64,000 bases of DNA from H2-BAC3 sp045863035 (GCA_045863035.1 BTUV01000005.1:1-64000); one strand, 5' to 3'; shown: positions 45,549 to 53,624, numbered from the stretch's first letter. A program made the numbers and translations. Notes: generated from the letters alone by a model not told the origin.

Positions 45549-46298
45549 ATGTTCACAGCAAATCGTTTCGCAGCTTTCGTTCTTATGCTCGCGTTTTTAT
45601 TCACCTCCGTTTCTGTCGCTCAGGACAAGAAGCCAAAGGAAGAAAACAAGAAATCCAGTGAGACTGTTTACATTCCGGCAAACACCATTGATTTCAAAGC
45701 ACAGTTAAAATCATCCAACTCATCATTGGATAATCTTGGCGCAATGATCGAAAACGGCCGCAAAAAAGCAGAAGTTAACACAATCATCGCTGCTGCAATG
45801 ATCCTCTTCCTCGAAGAAGGAGCAACAAAATCAAAGGCACAGATTACCGGTATGGATCTTCTTAAAGAAGCTACCGACCTGGCTACCAAACAGAAGAATG
45901 TAACCGCGCTCAAGACCCTTCAGGGCATCTGGGAAAACTCAATGCTCGGCAACGACAAAAATAAGTCAAAAGACCTTGGCGCAACAATCTCCTCAGTAGA
46001 AGCTGAACTCGCTTCAACCAGAGGTCCGGGCGCTAAAGTTGTTGACGTAAAAGTTGAAAACTTCACCAACTATACCCTCTATGTTTACATTGACGGTGTT
46101 TACCAGGGATATCTGAACTCAGGTTACTACATTGTTTATAACAACGTTGGTACCGGTTGGACAGATTTCTACGCTGAAACAGACAACATCTGGAGCAGCT
46201 CACAGGGTAAGTATATCTACTACTACTGGTCAAACTCATACAACCTGACCAGCTACGATTATACCTACGAAACCGACTTCACCTGGTCAGTTTACTAA
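45549..46298 (+). CDS. small secreted protein with tyrosine-rich C-terminal domain (copy 2)
   Basis: A 249-residue paralogue of the protein at 38883 with the same order: signal peptide, charged KPKEENKKSSE stretch, helical middle (AQLKSSNSSLDNLGAMIENG) and a 92-residue Tyr/Asn/Trp-rich C-terminal domain (158-249). The helical middle is clearly related but much more diverged than the C-terminal domain. Codons are strikingly rich in AAC, TTC, ACC and CTC compared with the neighbours, which suggests strong expression. GGAG precedes the ATG. The gene has its own terminator and a possible regulated leader. Function unknown; position again suggests a link with the CHAT proteins. Confidence 0.8.
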   Translation: MFTANRFAAFVLMLAFLFTSVSVAQDKKPKEENKKSSETVYIPANTIDFKAQLKSSNSSLDNLGAMIENGRKKAEVNTIIAAAMILFLEEGATKSKAQITGMDLLKEATDLATKQKNVTALKTLQGIWENSMLGNDKNKSKDLGATISSVEAELASTRGPGAKVVDVKVENFTNYTLYVYIDGVYQGYLNSGYYIVYNNVGTGWTDFYAETDNIWSSSQGKYIYYYWSNSYNLTSYDYTYETDFTWSVY

Positions 46299-46317
46299 GA
46301 AGAATTAATCTTTCTGC

Positions 46318-46352
46318 AAAAAAGGGCTGTCTGAATAAGGCAGCCCTTTTTT
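46318..46352 (+). terminator. terminator after small secreted protein 2
   Basis: AAAGGGCTG (46321-46329) pairs with CAGCCCTTT (46341-46349), followed by T to 46352. Confidence 0.88.
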
Positions 46353-46354
46353 AA

Positions 46355-46398
46355 TTATGAAGTATGAAGTATGAATTATGAGGGATGAAGTATGAATT
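46355..46398. repeat. short degenerate ATGAAGTATGAA repeat, copy 2
   Basis: The stretch is built of TATGAAGTATGAA and ATTATGAGGGATGAAG-type units, like the block at 45246. Beyond it, to the rsgA start at 46664, only a promoter-like box is visible. Confidence 0.6.
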
Positions 46399-46577
46399 GG
46401 GGGATCTGACATTAGCGGGGAATTTGAGCAGTTGAACATTATTAACCAGTCTTCTTTGTGTTGAACACTCATTGCCGGCGGGAGTGTACGTTGGCAGAAT
46501 ATAGACCACCCTGAACTTTCTCTCATTTCATGTATTGTTCAATTCCGGAATACAAATCTCATATTCTGATAAATTCA

Positions 46578-46585
46578 TATATTTG
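46578..46585 (+). promoter_or_regulatory. candidate -7 box TATATTTG upstream of rsgA
   Basis: TATATTTG matches TAnnTTTG, 78 bases before the rsgA ATG; no TTTG at the proper distance upstream was found. Confidence 0.25.
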
Positions 46586-46663
46586 CGTGGTTTCCCTGCT
46601 ATCAATATAACTCTGTTCATTTGACGTATTGATAACGATAATCTCTAATACGAATGAAACGCA

Positions 46664-47728
46664 ATGACCCTTGAAGATTTAGGATATAACACTCTCCTTG
46701 AAAAGTTCAGAATTGAACAGAACCTGACCGGTTATGCAATCGGGAGAGTTATTGCTGAACATAAGGAGCGGTATGTGGTCAGAACAGCAGAGGGGGAATT
46801 CAACGCCGAGATAACCGGCAATATGCGGTTCACAGCAAGGAACCGGGAAGATTTTCCGGCGGTGGGTGATTGGGTTGCACTTACTGCATACGACGATGAT
46901 TTTGCAATCATTCACACCGTCTTGCCGAGATTTTCGGTCATCAAACGTCAGGCAGTCGGCCAGTTCGGAGAGGTTCAGATTATTGCGGCAAATATTGATT
47001 TTGCTTTTCTGGTACAGGCCGCTGACAGAGATTTTAACATCAATCGCCTCGAAAGATACCTGACGTTATGTTACACTTCAAAAGTTACTCCTTTAATTGT
47101 TCTCACAAAAACTGATTTATTTGACGATAGTAAAATTGAGGAACTTAAAGAGAGAGTATCACAGAGGATTGCTGATATCCCGGTTTTCCCAATCAGCAAT
47201 GAGACCGGAAAAGGATATGAGGCCTTATATACATCCATAAAAAAGGGAAAAACCTATTGTCTGCTTGGCTCTTCGGGTGTCGGTAAATCCACTTTGCTGA
47301 ATAATCTTTCCGGTAAATCATTAATGAAAACCGGAACAATAAGTGAGAGTACGAGTAAAGGAAAACACGTTACAACTCACAGGGAGTTAATTCTGCTTGA
47401 ACATGGCGGTGTTCTGATTGACAATCCCGGTATGAAAGAAGTTGGCATTGCCGATACCGCAGGCGGGCTGGAAGTCACCTTCGACAGTATTCTGCGGTAT
47501 TCTGAATCGTGTAAATTTAAGGACTGCACCCACACAACAGAGACTGGCTGCGGCGTAATTGAAGCGGTTGAGAAGGGGGACCTGGACAAAGATTCTTACC
47601 AAAACTATCTGAAACTGGAGAAAGAGAAAAAGCACTTCGAAATGACCACCGCCGAAAAACGGAAAAAAGACAAACTGTTCGGTAAGATGATGAAGAATTA
47701 CAAAAAGGACATTAACAGAAAAAGGTGA
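46664..47728 (+). CDS. rsgA: ribosome small subunit-dependent GTPase A
   Basis: Circularly permuted GTPase that acts late in 30S assembly. The 354-residue product has an N-terminal OB fold (GRVIAEHKERYVVRTAEG), then the permuted order G4 (LTKTDL), G1 (GSSGVGKST) and G3 (DNPGM), and the C-terminal zinc-binding motif C-x4-C-x-H-x5-C (SCKFKDCTHTTETGC). Length and order are typical. It stands alone between intergenic repeat regions. Confidence 0.96.
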   Translation: MTLEDLGYNTLLEKFRIEQNLTGYAIGRVIAEHKERYVVRTAEGEFNAEITGNMRFTARNREDFPAVGDWVALTAYDDDFAIIHTVLPRFSVIKRQAVGQFGEVQIIAANIDFAFLVQAADRDFNINRLERYLTLCYTSKVTPLIVLTKTDLFDDSKIEELKERVSQRIADIPVFPISNETGKGYEALYTSIKKGKTYCLLGSSGVGKSTLLNNLSGKSLMKTGTISESTSKGKHVTTHRELILLEHGGVLIDNPGMKEVGIADTAGGLEVTFDSILRYSESCKFKDCTHTTETGCGVIEAVEKGDLDKDSYQNYLKLEKEKKHFEMTTAEKRKKDKLFGKMMKNYKKDINRKR

Positions 47729-47888
47729 TAAACAAAATATTCTGCACGGGTTATGATTAGCAGAAGTAAGTTTGCAGATGGAATTAGATGTTTAAAAGCC
47801 TACCTATCGTAAATCGAAGCACAGTTAGTAGCCTGGCACTTAAGTATCTCAAAAATCGTCAGGATGGGTCATAACCGAGGCCTTGTGA

Positions 47889-48060
47889 TCCCGACGGTGT
47901 TGGGGGACCTATCAGTAAGCAACTATTAGAAAGTCTCGAAAATTGTAAAAATAGGTCATTCCCGATATTTTTTTATCCCGACGGAGTCGGGAGACCCATT
48001 AGTAGCAAATGCATTATCCTCAAATCTCACCCGACTCCTGTGGAGTCGAACAGGGTAGAC
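47889..48060. repeat. cluster of palindromic CCCGAC...GTCGGG repeats
   Basis: Related units begin at 47889 and 47976 (period 87); the second contains TCCCGAC-GGA-GTCGGGA, a perfect inverted repeat, and both are followed by AGACC or GGACC and ATTAGTA or ATCAGTA. A third element, CGACTCC-TGT-GGAGTCG (48032-48048), matches the family at 7085-7277. In the whole gap 47729-48682 I find no intact gene; apart from these repeats it holds the hsdR relic below. Confidence 0.7.
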
Positions 48061-48367
48061 TGAAGCGCATTGGGAGGAGGCAAAAATGCGAAAATGCCAG
48101 GTCCCAGTGAGGTATTAGGGTTGTGGAAATTCTGACAATGAGCAACGCTGGCAAAAATAATTCATTCAAACCCTTGCTACCTTGGTTTTTTAGCTGTATT
48201 TTTTGGCAATAAATCGGATTCTAAATCAGGAAGAAATACAGTTTGGAAAACAGCGGAGCGAATCACAGTATAATTTCACAAATTATCAGGATTGCGAGAA
48301 TAATGCAGGTGAAAACCAAACAGCAATGGTACTTTTGTTGATTCTTCACTGATTTATACCCCCCTCA

Positions 48368-48492
48368 ATGAAAAACGAAAAACTGACCCGGAAAGAGATC
48401 ATTGACACCGCTTAAAGAAAGCTGGATGGAATCTGACTGACCGTACTCAGGTGGTAGTTGAAGCTAAAAAGTCGAAAGCGAATATTAGTTGA
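48368..48492 (+). pseudogene. hsdR: relic of the N-terminus of a type I restriction enzyme R subunit
   Basis: The ATG at 48368 opens MKNEKLTRKEIIDTA and then hits TAA at 48413. Shifting the frame by one base (restart at 48412) continues LKKAGWNLTDRT and then VVVEAKKSKANIS to a stop at 48490. Together this reads like the start of HsdR (TRxxxIDxxLxxAGW) joined to its nuclease motif VEAK. About 40 residues normally lie between the two, so besides the single-base deletion there seems to be an internal deletion. The rest of hsdR, hsdM and hsdS are absent. Confidence 0.65.
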
Positions 48493-48682
48493 AGACGGAG
48501 AATCTGTTGGGGAGTCTGAGCAAATCGGTGTTTGTAGAATAAAATGATTAAAAATTGGGGTCAATGCATGGCTGATACAAAACATTTTAAGTAGTTTAAC
48601 CTCCGAGTGCTGAGAGGAAAAAGCTTATTACAATCAATCGAGCTAACAACCAATTGCTTAAATAAAATTTAAGGTGACCGAG

Positions 48683-50017
48683 ATGATAGATCAACATATT
48701 AAGGATTTTAATAATAATATAATTGGGCTTAGAGAGTTTGTCGATTTAATTGATCCGTTTCTCAATAAACAAATTGACGAACATCATGAGCACATTATCC
48801 CATTCTTCCAATATGGGCTAATAAGCGAATTGTTAGCTGGCAATAAAGATCTCGGTGATGAAGAAATCGAAAATTTAAAAGCAAACAAGCTTAATTTGGA
48901 GGAGAAAATAAGGCTTAAGTTTCCAAAAATTCCAGAAGTGATCGTTCGGAAAGTTGAAAAGGGAAATGAAAGGAAAGTTGAATTTACTTTTACAGTAGCC
49001 GATCAAAATTTGCAGAGGCATTTTAAGGCGGTAACCAAAAAATATGGGTATATAGATTTACTTTATACTAATTCTTTAATTTCGTGCCTAAGTTCTGTAG
49101 AATTGTTTTTTTCACAATTACTGCATTATTTTTATGATAGATATCCAGAATCTGCTGGTGTTCAAAAGAGAACGATGACCCTGAATGAATTAAAAGGATT
49201 TGATAGTATATCTGATGCTGAAAAATACTTGATCGATTCAAAAATTGAAGAGGTACTTAGAGGAAATATTGAAAGTTGGATTCATTTATTGAAGTCTGAA
49301 TTATCTTTTGGTTTATCGTATTTAAGTGAAATGACTGATGAGTTGGTAGAGATTTATCAGCGAAGAAACCTTCTTGTCCACAATGGTGGAGTGGTCAACT
49401 CAATATATATTGCAAAGGTTAAACAAGAACTTAGAAAGGATTTTGCCCTCGATAGCAGATTAAAGGTTGATAAAGATTATTTAGATAAATCAATCTGTAA
49501 ACTGCAGAAAACATTTCTTTTAATTTCTGCGGAATTATGGAAAAAAACAGAACCAAATAACGAATCGCGAGGAGAGGTTTTGGGAGAATTAGTATATGAA
49601 AACTTACTTTATTCTAGATGGGAAATTGCTGAGGGGCTTTCGTATTTTATTTTGAGAGATTCTTGTACTGATCCTGTTGATAAAGTTATTGCACAATTAA
49701 ATTTTTGGTTATGTAAAAAAGAATTAGGTCAGTTCAATGCAATAAAGGATGAAATAAGTAAAGCAGATTATTCCGATAAAAAAGAGATATTTCAACTTGG
49801 TTTGTATGCTTTAAGAGATGATATAAAAAGTTTTTTTGAAATTCTTCCAACTGCGCTTGAATCTAAACAGATTAATATTGAGCGACTCGAAGAATTTCCC
49901 ATTCTTCGTGAAATTAGAAATACACAGGAGTATAAAGAGTTCAAGGAAAAGTCAAAATATTTTAGAGAAGATAACCAAGAGGTTGAAAAGGTAGTAGAAG
50001 TAAAAAAGATTGATTAA
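48683..50017 (+). CDS. HEPN-domain protein, candidate RNase/defence protein
   Basis: A 444-residue cytoplasmic protein without a recognised family name. Near the middle it carries QRRNLLVHNG, in which Arg228-Asn229 ... His233 is the canonical HEPN RNase motif R-N-x3-H; flanking segments are helical. The second half, with YENLLYSRWEIAEGLSYFIL, is helical and TPR-like. AAGG stands eight bases before the ATG at 48683; GTG at 48674 is a weaker choice. The gene is visibly more AT-rich than its neighbours (16 G+C in the 60 bases 49741-49800, against 27 in thrS 52561-52620) and follows a restriction-gene relic, so it may be a transferred defence or toxin gene. Confidence 0.7.
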   Translation: MIDQHIKDFNNNIIGLREFVDLIDPFLNKQIDEHHEHIIPFFQYGLISELLAGNKDLGDEEIENLKANKLNLEEKIRLKFPKIPEVIVRKVEKGNERKVEFTFTVADQNLQRHFKAVTKKYGYIDLLYTNSLISCLSSVELFFSQLLHYFYDRYPESAGVQKRTMTLNELKGFDSISDAEKYLIDSKIEEVLRGNIESWIHLLKSELSFGLSYLSEMTDELVEIYQRRNLLVHNGGVVNSIYIAKVKQELRKDFALDSRLKVDKDYLDKSICKLQKTFLLISAELWKKTEPNNESRGEVLGELVYENLLYSRWEIAEGLSYFILRDSCTDPVDKVIAQLNFWLCKKELGQFNAIKDEISKADYSDKKEIFQLGLYALRDDIKSFFEILPTALESKQINIERLEEFPILREIRNTQEYKEFKEKSKYFREDNQEVEKVVEVKKID

Positions 50018-50156
50018 TTCTTGTTCGAATTGTTAACAAAGTGGATTGTGGCATATTTAAAATAATGGGTATCTGAAAACGCGATGGATACGAAAATTTC
50101 GCTCGTTTAATCAGATTCATGTTTGCAGAGAAGTAAATTTCTGCGACCAAACCAAA

Positions 50157-50272
50157 ATCCGGAAGCCCCCTCATTCCAATAGAGTTTTTAATAAAGAAGA
50201 ATACCGTTGCTAAGCAATTGAAATTGAGCAGGAATTTGGTTTGTCAGGAGAGAGGGAGTTTTGGGGTGAGTT
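50157..50272. repeat. diverged copy of the repeat at 1-580
   Basis: The left arm GGAAGCCCCCTCATTCCAAT and right arm GGTTTGTCAGGAGAGAGGGA plus TTTTGGGGTGAG match the unit at the window start with the same spacing, while the loop is diverged. Confidence 0.75.
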
Positions 50273-50329
50273 TTTTTACCCATGTATAAACCTATCCCCA
50301 ATCCCATCTCGCCGCAACATGGGGATCGG

Positions 50330-50480
50330 TTATTACCTCCCATAGGTCATCCCGACTCGTCGGGATTCAGGGGCATGATGACTGGCTGCCGTTGCCTACT
50401 GATCGGTCACCGGCTACACCGGTGGCGGGGCTTAATGGCGATATCTCTGTTACAAACAGGTCATCCCGACTTTTCGGCGT
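50330..50480. repeat. palindromic ATCCCGAC repeat with companion copy
   Basis: ATCCCGAC (50349-50356) and GTCGGGAT (50359-50366) are perfect arms two bases apart; a second GTCATCCCGACT copy begins near 50460, and CACCGG/CCGGTG arms lie between them. It belongs to the same general family as the elements at 47889 and 7085. The gap 50018-50693 otherwise has no gene. Confidence 0.6.
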
Positions 50481-50642
50481 TCATTAGTGGCTTAAGGGCT
50501 GCCCTCACAAATTTTAATTATTAATTTTTAAGCCTTAATTTTTTTATTCTCATCTCCGGCTTTTACCCCCCAATCCTCCAATATCCACCCCAAAAGTGGG
50601 GGCAAAACAGGGTAAAACGGGGTAAATTTTCAAAATTTCCAA

Positions 50643-50673
50643 TTTGTAGTGATTCTGAATTTCCTTATCTTTA
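50643..50673 (+). promoter_or_regulatory. promoter of the tRNA-Leu/tRNA-Val unit
   Basis: TTTG (50643-50646), exactly 19 bases, then TATCTTTA (50666-50673) matches the Bacteroidota consensus in spacing and in all but the last base. The first base of tRNA-Leu is 21 bases downstream. Confidence 0.55.
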
Positions 50674-50693
50674 AAGTCCGAAAAAAATAATTC

Positions 50694-50782
50694 GCCGGGG
50701 TGGCGGAATTGGTAGACGCACAGGACTTAAAATCCTGAGGAAACTTGTTTCCGTGCCGGTTCGAGTCCGGCCCTCGGTACCA
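50694..50782 (+). tRNA. tRNA-Leu (anticodon TAA)
   Basis: A full cloverleaf: acceptor GCCGGGG with CCTCGGT (two G-T pairs), D arm with GGTAGACGC, anticodon arm CAGGA-CTTAAAA-TCCTG giving TAA, the long variable arm expected for leucine, the T arm GCCGG-TTCGAGT-CCGGC, and an encoded CCA end. Confidence 0.95.
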
Positions 50783-50812
50783 TTTATTTTGGTTCCGGCG
50801 GATTATTTCGAT

Positions 50813-50886
50813 GGGCTTTTAGCTCAGTTGGTTAGAGCGTCTGCTTGACGTGCAGAAGGTCATAGGTTCGAATCCTATAGAGCCCA
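50813..50886 (+). tRNA. tRNA-Val (anticodon GAC)
   Basis: Acceptor GGGCTTT pairs with AGAGCCC; anticodon arm TCTGC-TTGACGT-GCAGA gives GAC; T arm ATAGG-TTCGAAT-CCTAT. CCA is not encoded, unlike in the neighbouring tRNA-Leu. It is 30 bases after tRNA-Leu and probably co-transcribed. Confidence 0.95.
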
Positions 50887-50894
50887 CTATCAGT

Positions 50895-50914
50895 CGGATT
50901 TTATCCGGTTTTTT
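50895..50914 (+). terminator. terminator after tRNA-Val
   Basis: CGGAT (50895-50899) and ATCCG (50903-50907) with a three-base loop, followed by GTTTTTTG. Short but well placed between tRNA-Val and thrS. Confidence 0.6.
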
Positions 50915-50930
50915 GTTTTAAAGAGTTACA

Positions 50931-52856
50931 GTGAATATTACAGTTACCCTTCCGGACGGCAGCGCCTGGGAATTCCCAAAAGGCAGTACTGCCTTAGAAA
51001 TCGCAAAAGCCATATCCCACCGCCTGGCAGACGATGCCCTCGTGGCGGTTATTAATGGCTCACAGACGGAGCTTTATACTCCGGTTGAGTCAGACTGCTC
51101 AGTCAGATTCGTGACTTTTGACCAGGAAGAAGGGAAATATGTTTACTGGCACTCAACATCGCACCTGATGGCTCATGCTATTCAGGATCTTCATCCTGAG
51201 GCAAAATTCGGTGTCGGGCCTCCTGTTGACGGCGGTTTTTATTACGATATTGACATCAATAAAAAACTCACCGAAGATGACCTGAAGGTCATTGAGGAGA
51301 GGATGTCAGTACTGGCCAAGCAGGCAAACCCGTTTGTCCGCCAGGAACTCAGCAAGTCAGAAGCTGTCGCTTTCTTTGAGAAGAAAGGGGACCCTTACAA
51401 ACTCGAAATCCTGAGTGAGCTCGACGACAAAGAGGAAACTATCAGTCTCTATCACGAGGGTGATTTTACCGATCTCTGTATCGGGCGTCATCTGCCTGAT
51501 ACCGGCAAGATAAAGTATTTTAAGCTGCTGAGCGTTTCCGGATCCTACTGGCGCGGTGATGAAAAGAATAAGCAGCTTCAGAGAATTTACGGGGTTTCAT
51601 TCCCTAAAAAGAAAATGCTTGAAGATCACCTGACTTTCCTTGAAGAGGCAAAGAAGCGTGATCACCGCAAGCTCGGAAAACAGCTTGATTTATTCTCAGT
51701 ACATGAGGAAGCAGGCGCAGGGCTTATTTACTGGCATCCTAAGGGAGCCCGAATCCGCCTTGAGGTTGAAGACTTCTGGAGAAAAGCTCATCTTGAGAAT
51801 GGCTATCAGATGCTTTACTCCCCCCATATGGGCAAAAGCTGGCTCTGGGAAACCAGCGGTCATCTGGGGTTTTATAAAGACACCATGTACTCGAGCATGA
51901 AAGTTGACGAGACGGACTATTACATCAAGCCGATGAACTGTCCGTTTCACATAATGATTTATAAAACTCAGCTCCGCTCGTACCGCGATCTTCCTCTGAA
52001 ATGGGCTGAGCTTGGCACGGTTTATCGGTATGAAAAATCAGGTGTGCTTCACGGCCTGCTTCGTGTGAGAGGATTTACTCAGGATGACGCACATATCTTC
52101 TGCACGCTTGAGCAGGTTGAGCCGGAAGTAATTGAAGTCATAAGATTTGCCAAGTATATACTCGGCTCATTCGGATTCACCGATCTGAATTTTTATCTTT
52201 CAACCAAACCGGAAAAAGCGGTTGGTGAAGATCATTTGTGGGAGAAAGCAACTGAATCTCTGAAACTTGCTATGGAAAAAGAAAACATTCCTTATGAAGT
52301 TGACGAGGGAGGTGGAGCGTTTTACGGACCAAAGATTGATATCAAGATTAAAGATGCTCTTAACCGCGAGTGGCAATTAAGCACAGTTCAGTTTGATTTT
52401 AATTTACCCGAACGCTTTGATATGAAATATATCGGAGAAGACGGAAAAGAACATCGTCCGTTCATGGTTCACAGAGCACTGCTCGGATCAATTGAACGGT
52501 TTTTCGGTATTCTTCTTGAGCACTATGCAGGTGATTTCCCCCTGTGGCTCGCACCGGTTCAGGCAGCTATAATACCTGTATCGCAGAACTTTATGGAATA
52601 TGCGCAGTCTGTTGCTGACCGTATGAAGAAAGCCGGTATCAGGGTTGAACTTGATCACCGCAGCGAAAAAATCGGATATAAAATAAGAGATTGGGAACTG
52701 AAGAAAGCGCCGTATATGCTCATCGTTGGTGAGAAGGAACAGACGGCGGGAACCGTTTCCGTAAGAAAAAGAAAGTCCGCAGAAACGGGCTCTGCAAATG
52801 TGGAAGAATTAGTTTCACAATTGCTCGAAGAAATTAACAACAAAACATTTCACTAA
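50931..52856 (+). CDS. thrS: threonine-tRNA ligase
   Basis: Charges tRNA-Thr. The 641-residue product has the N-terminal TGS domain (ITVTLPDGSAWEFPKGSTAL), the editing domain (HSTSHLMAHAI, GPPVDGGFYYD), the class II catalytic core with PMNCPFHIMIY, RVRGFTQDDAHIFC (zinc ligands Cys, His) and the motif 3 region ALLGSIERFFGILLEHYAG, and the anticodon-binding domain. The start is GTG at 50931. It begins the thrS-infC-rpmI-rplT operon; infC begins 16 bases after its stop. Confidence 0.97.
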   Translation: MNITVTLPDGSAWEFPKGSTALEIAKAISHRLADDALVAVINGSQTELYTPVESDCSVRFVTFDQEEGKYVYWHSTSHLMAHAIQDLHPEAKFGVGPPVDGGFYYDIDINKKLTEDDLKVIEERMSVLAKQANPFVRQELSKSEAVAFFEKKGDPYKLEILSELDDKEETISLYHEGDFTDLCIGRHLPDTGKIKYFKLLSVSGSYWRGDEKNKQLQRIYGVSFPKKKMLEDHLTFLEEAKKRDHRKLGKQLDLFSVHEEAGAGLIYWHPKGARIRLEVEDFWRKAHLENGYQMLYSPHMGKSWLWETSGHLGFYKDTMYSSMKVDETDYYIKPMNCPFHIMIYKTQLRSYRDLPLKWAELGTVYRYEKSGVLHGLLRVRGFTQDDAHIFCTLEQVEPEVIEVIRFAKYILGSFGFTDLNFYLSTKPEKAVGEDHLWEKATESLKLAMEKENIPYEVDEGGGAFYGPKIDIKIKDALNREWQLSTVQFDFNLPERFDMKYIGEDGKEHRPFMVHRALLGSIERFFGILLEHYAGDFPLWLAPVQAAIIPVSQNFMEYAQSVADRMKKAGIRVELDHRSEKIGYKIRDWELKKAPYMLIVGEKEQTAGTVSVRKRKSAETGSANVEELVSQLLEEINNKTFH

Positions 52857-52871
52857 TAAAGAGGTAATTCT

Positions 52872-53402
52872 ATCGCAGCCGAAGAAATCAGGATAAATGA
52901 AGAGATCACCGCAAGAACCGTGCGCGTGATTGATTCAGCAGGAGATCAGCTTGGAGTATTTTTAGTTGCAGATGCAATCCGGCTGGCAAGATCAAAAGAA
53001 CTTGACCTGGTGGAAATTGCACCAAAAGCAGAACCGCCGGTTTGTAAAATTATTGATTTCGGCAAGTACAAATATGAATTGCAGAAGCGTGAAAAGACTC
53101 AGAAAAAGAATCAGCACGTTTCTGTAATGAAAGAGATCAGATTCCATCCGAATACTGATTCTCATGATTTTGATTTCAAAACCAAGCACGCGATTGGTTT
53201 CCTCGAAGAAGGTAACAAGGTTAAAGCAGTAGTTGTTTTTAAGGGGAGAGAAATGGCTTATACTTCGCAGGGTGAAGTTTTGCTGAACCAGTTTATCGAA
53301 AGAGTGAGCGAATATTCTAAAGTTGAAAGTCCTCTTAAAATGGAAGGACGCAACATGAATGTAATTGTGGTCCCGCAAAAGGGCAAAAAGAAAAAACAAT
53401 AA
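52872..53402 (+). CDS. infC: translation initiation factor IF-3, ATC start
   Basis: Binds the 30S subunit and proofreads start codons. Standard start codons would give GTG at 52920, which removes conserved residues. The frame upstream reads ATC followed by AAEEIRINEEITARTVRVID, the true IF-3 N-terminus, with GAGGT (52861-52865) six bases ahead of the ATC at 52872; an in-frame TAA at 52857 excludes a longer form. I therefore use ATC, giving 176 residues. A non-AUG start is a known autoregulation device of infC, because IF-3 itself discriminates against it. PPVCKIIDFGKYKYELQKRE and the C-terminal domain are intact. Confidence 0.93.
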   Translation: MAAEEIRINEEITARTVRVIDSAGDQLGVFLVADAIRLARSKELDLVEIAPKAEPPVCKIIDFGKYKYELQKREKTQKKNQHVSVMKEIRFHPNTDSHDFDFKTKHAIGFLEEGNKVKAVVVFKGREMAYTSQGEVLLNQFIERVSEYSKVESPLKMEGRNMNVIVVPQKGKKKKQ

Positions 53403-53417
53403 ACAAATAGGAAAACA

Positions 53418-53609
53418 ATGCCTAAAATGAAAAGTAACCGCGGAGCTTCCAAAACGTTCAGAAGAACTGCTTCCGGTCAGTTTAAGAGAAAAAAGGCGTA
53501 TAAGAGCCACATTCTCACGAGCAAGTCAACCAAGAGAAAAAGAAACCTGAGATCAGGTACGCTGGTTGATAAGACGAATCTACAAAAAGTTCAGATAATG
53601 CTGCAATAA
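53418..53609 (+). CDS. rpmI: 50S ribosomal protein L35
   Basis: A 63-residue basic protein beginning PKMKSNRGASKTFRRTASGQ with the SHILTSKSTKRKRNLR block, full family length. It is between infC and rplT as in most bacteria, 15 bases from each. Confidence 0.97.
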   Translation: MPKMKSNRGASKTFRRTASGQFKRKKAYKSHILTSKSTKRKRNLRSGTLVDKTNLQKVQIMLQ

Positions 53610-53624
53610 AGGAGAAATGAAAAA

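Noticed and set aside
47889..48060. CRISPR array
   Set aside because: The spaced palindromic units are only two or three, are diverged, and the spacing (87 bases) and lack of cas genes do not fit.
48493..48682. Further parts of an hsd operon after the hsdR relic
   Set aside because: Translated in all frames by eye, only short unrelated peptides appear.
50282..50524. An 80-codon frame in the repeat region before the tRNAs
   Set aside because: It is made of palindromic repeat sequence and has no homologue I can recall.
50887..50930. T-box leader in front of thrS
   Set aside because: The leader is too short and lacks the T-box sequence; the hairpin there is the tRNA-Val terminator.
52992..53510. 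A 172-codon minus-strand frame over infC and rpmI
   Set aside because: Antisense to two ribosome-related genes with no promoter or binding site.
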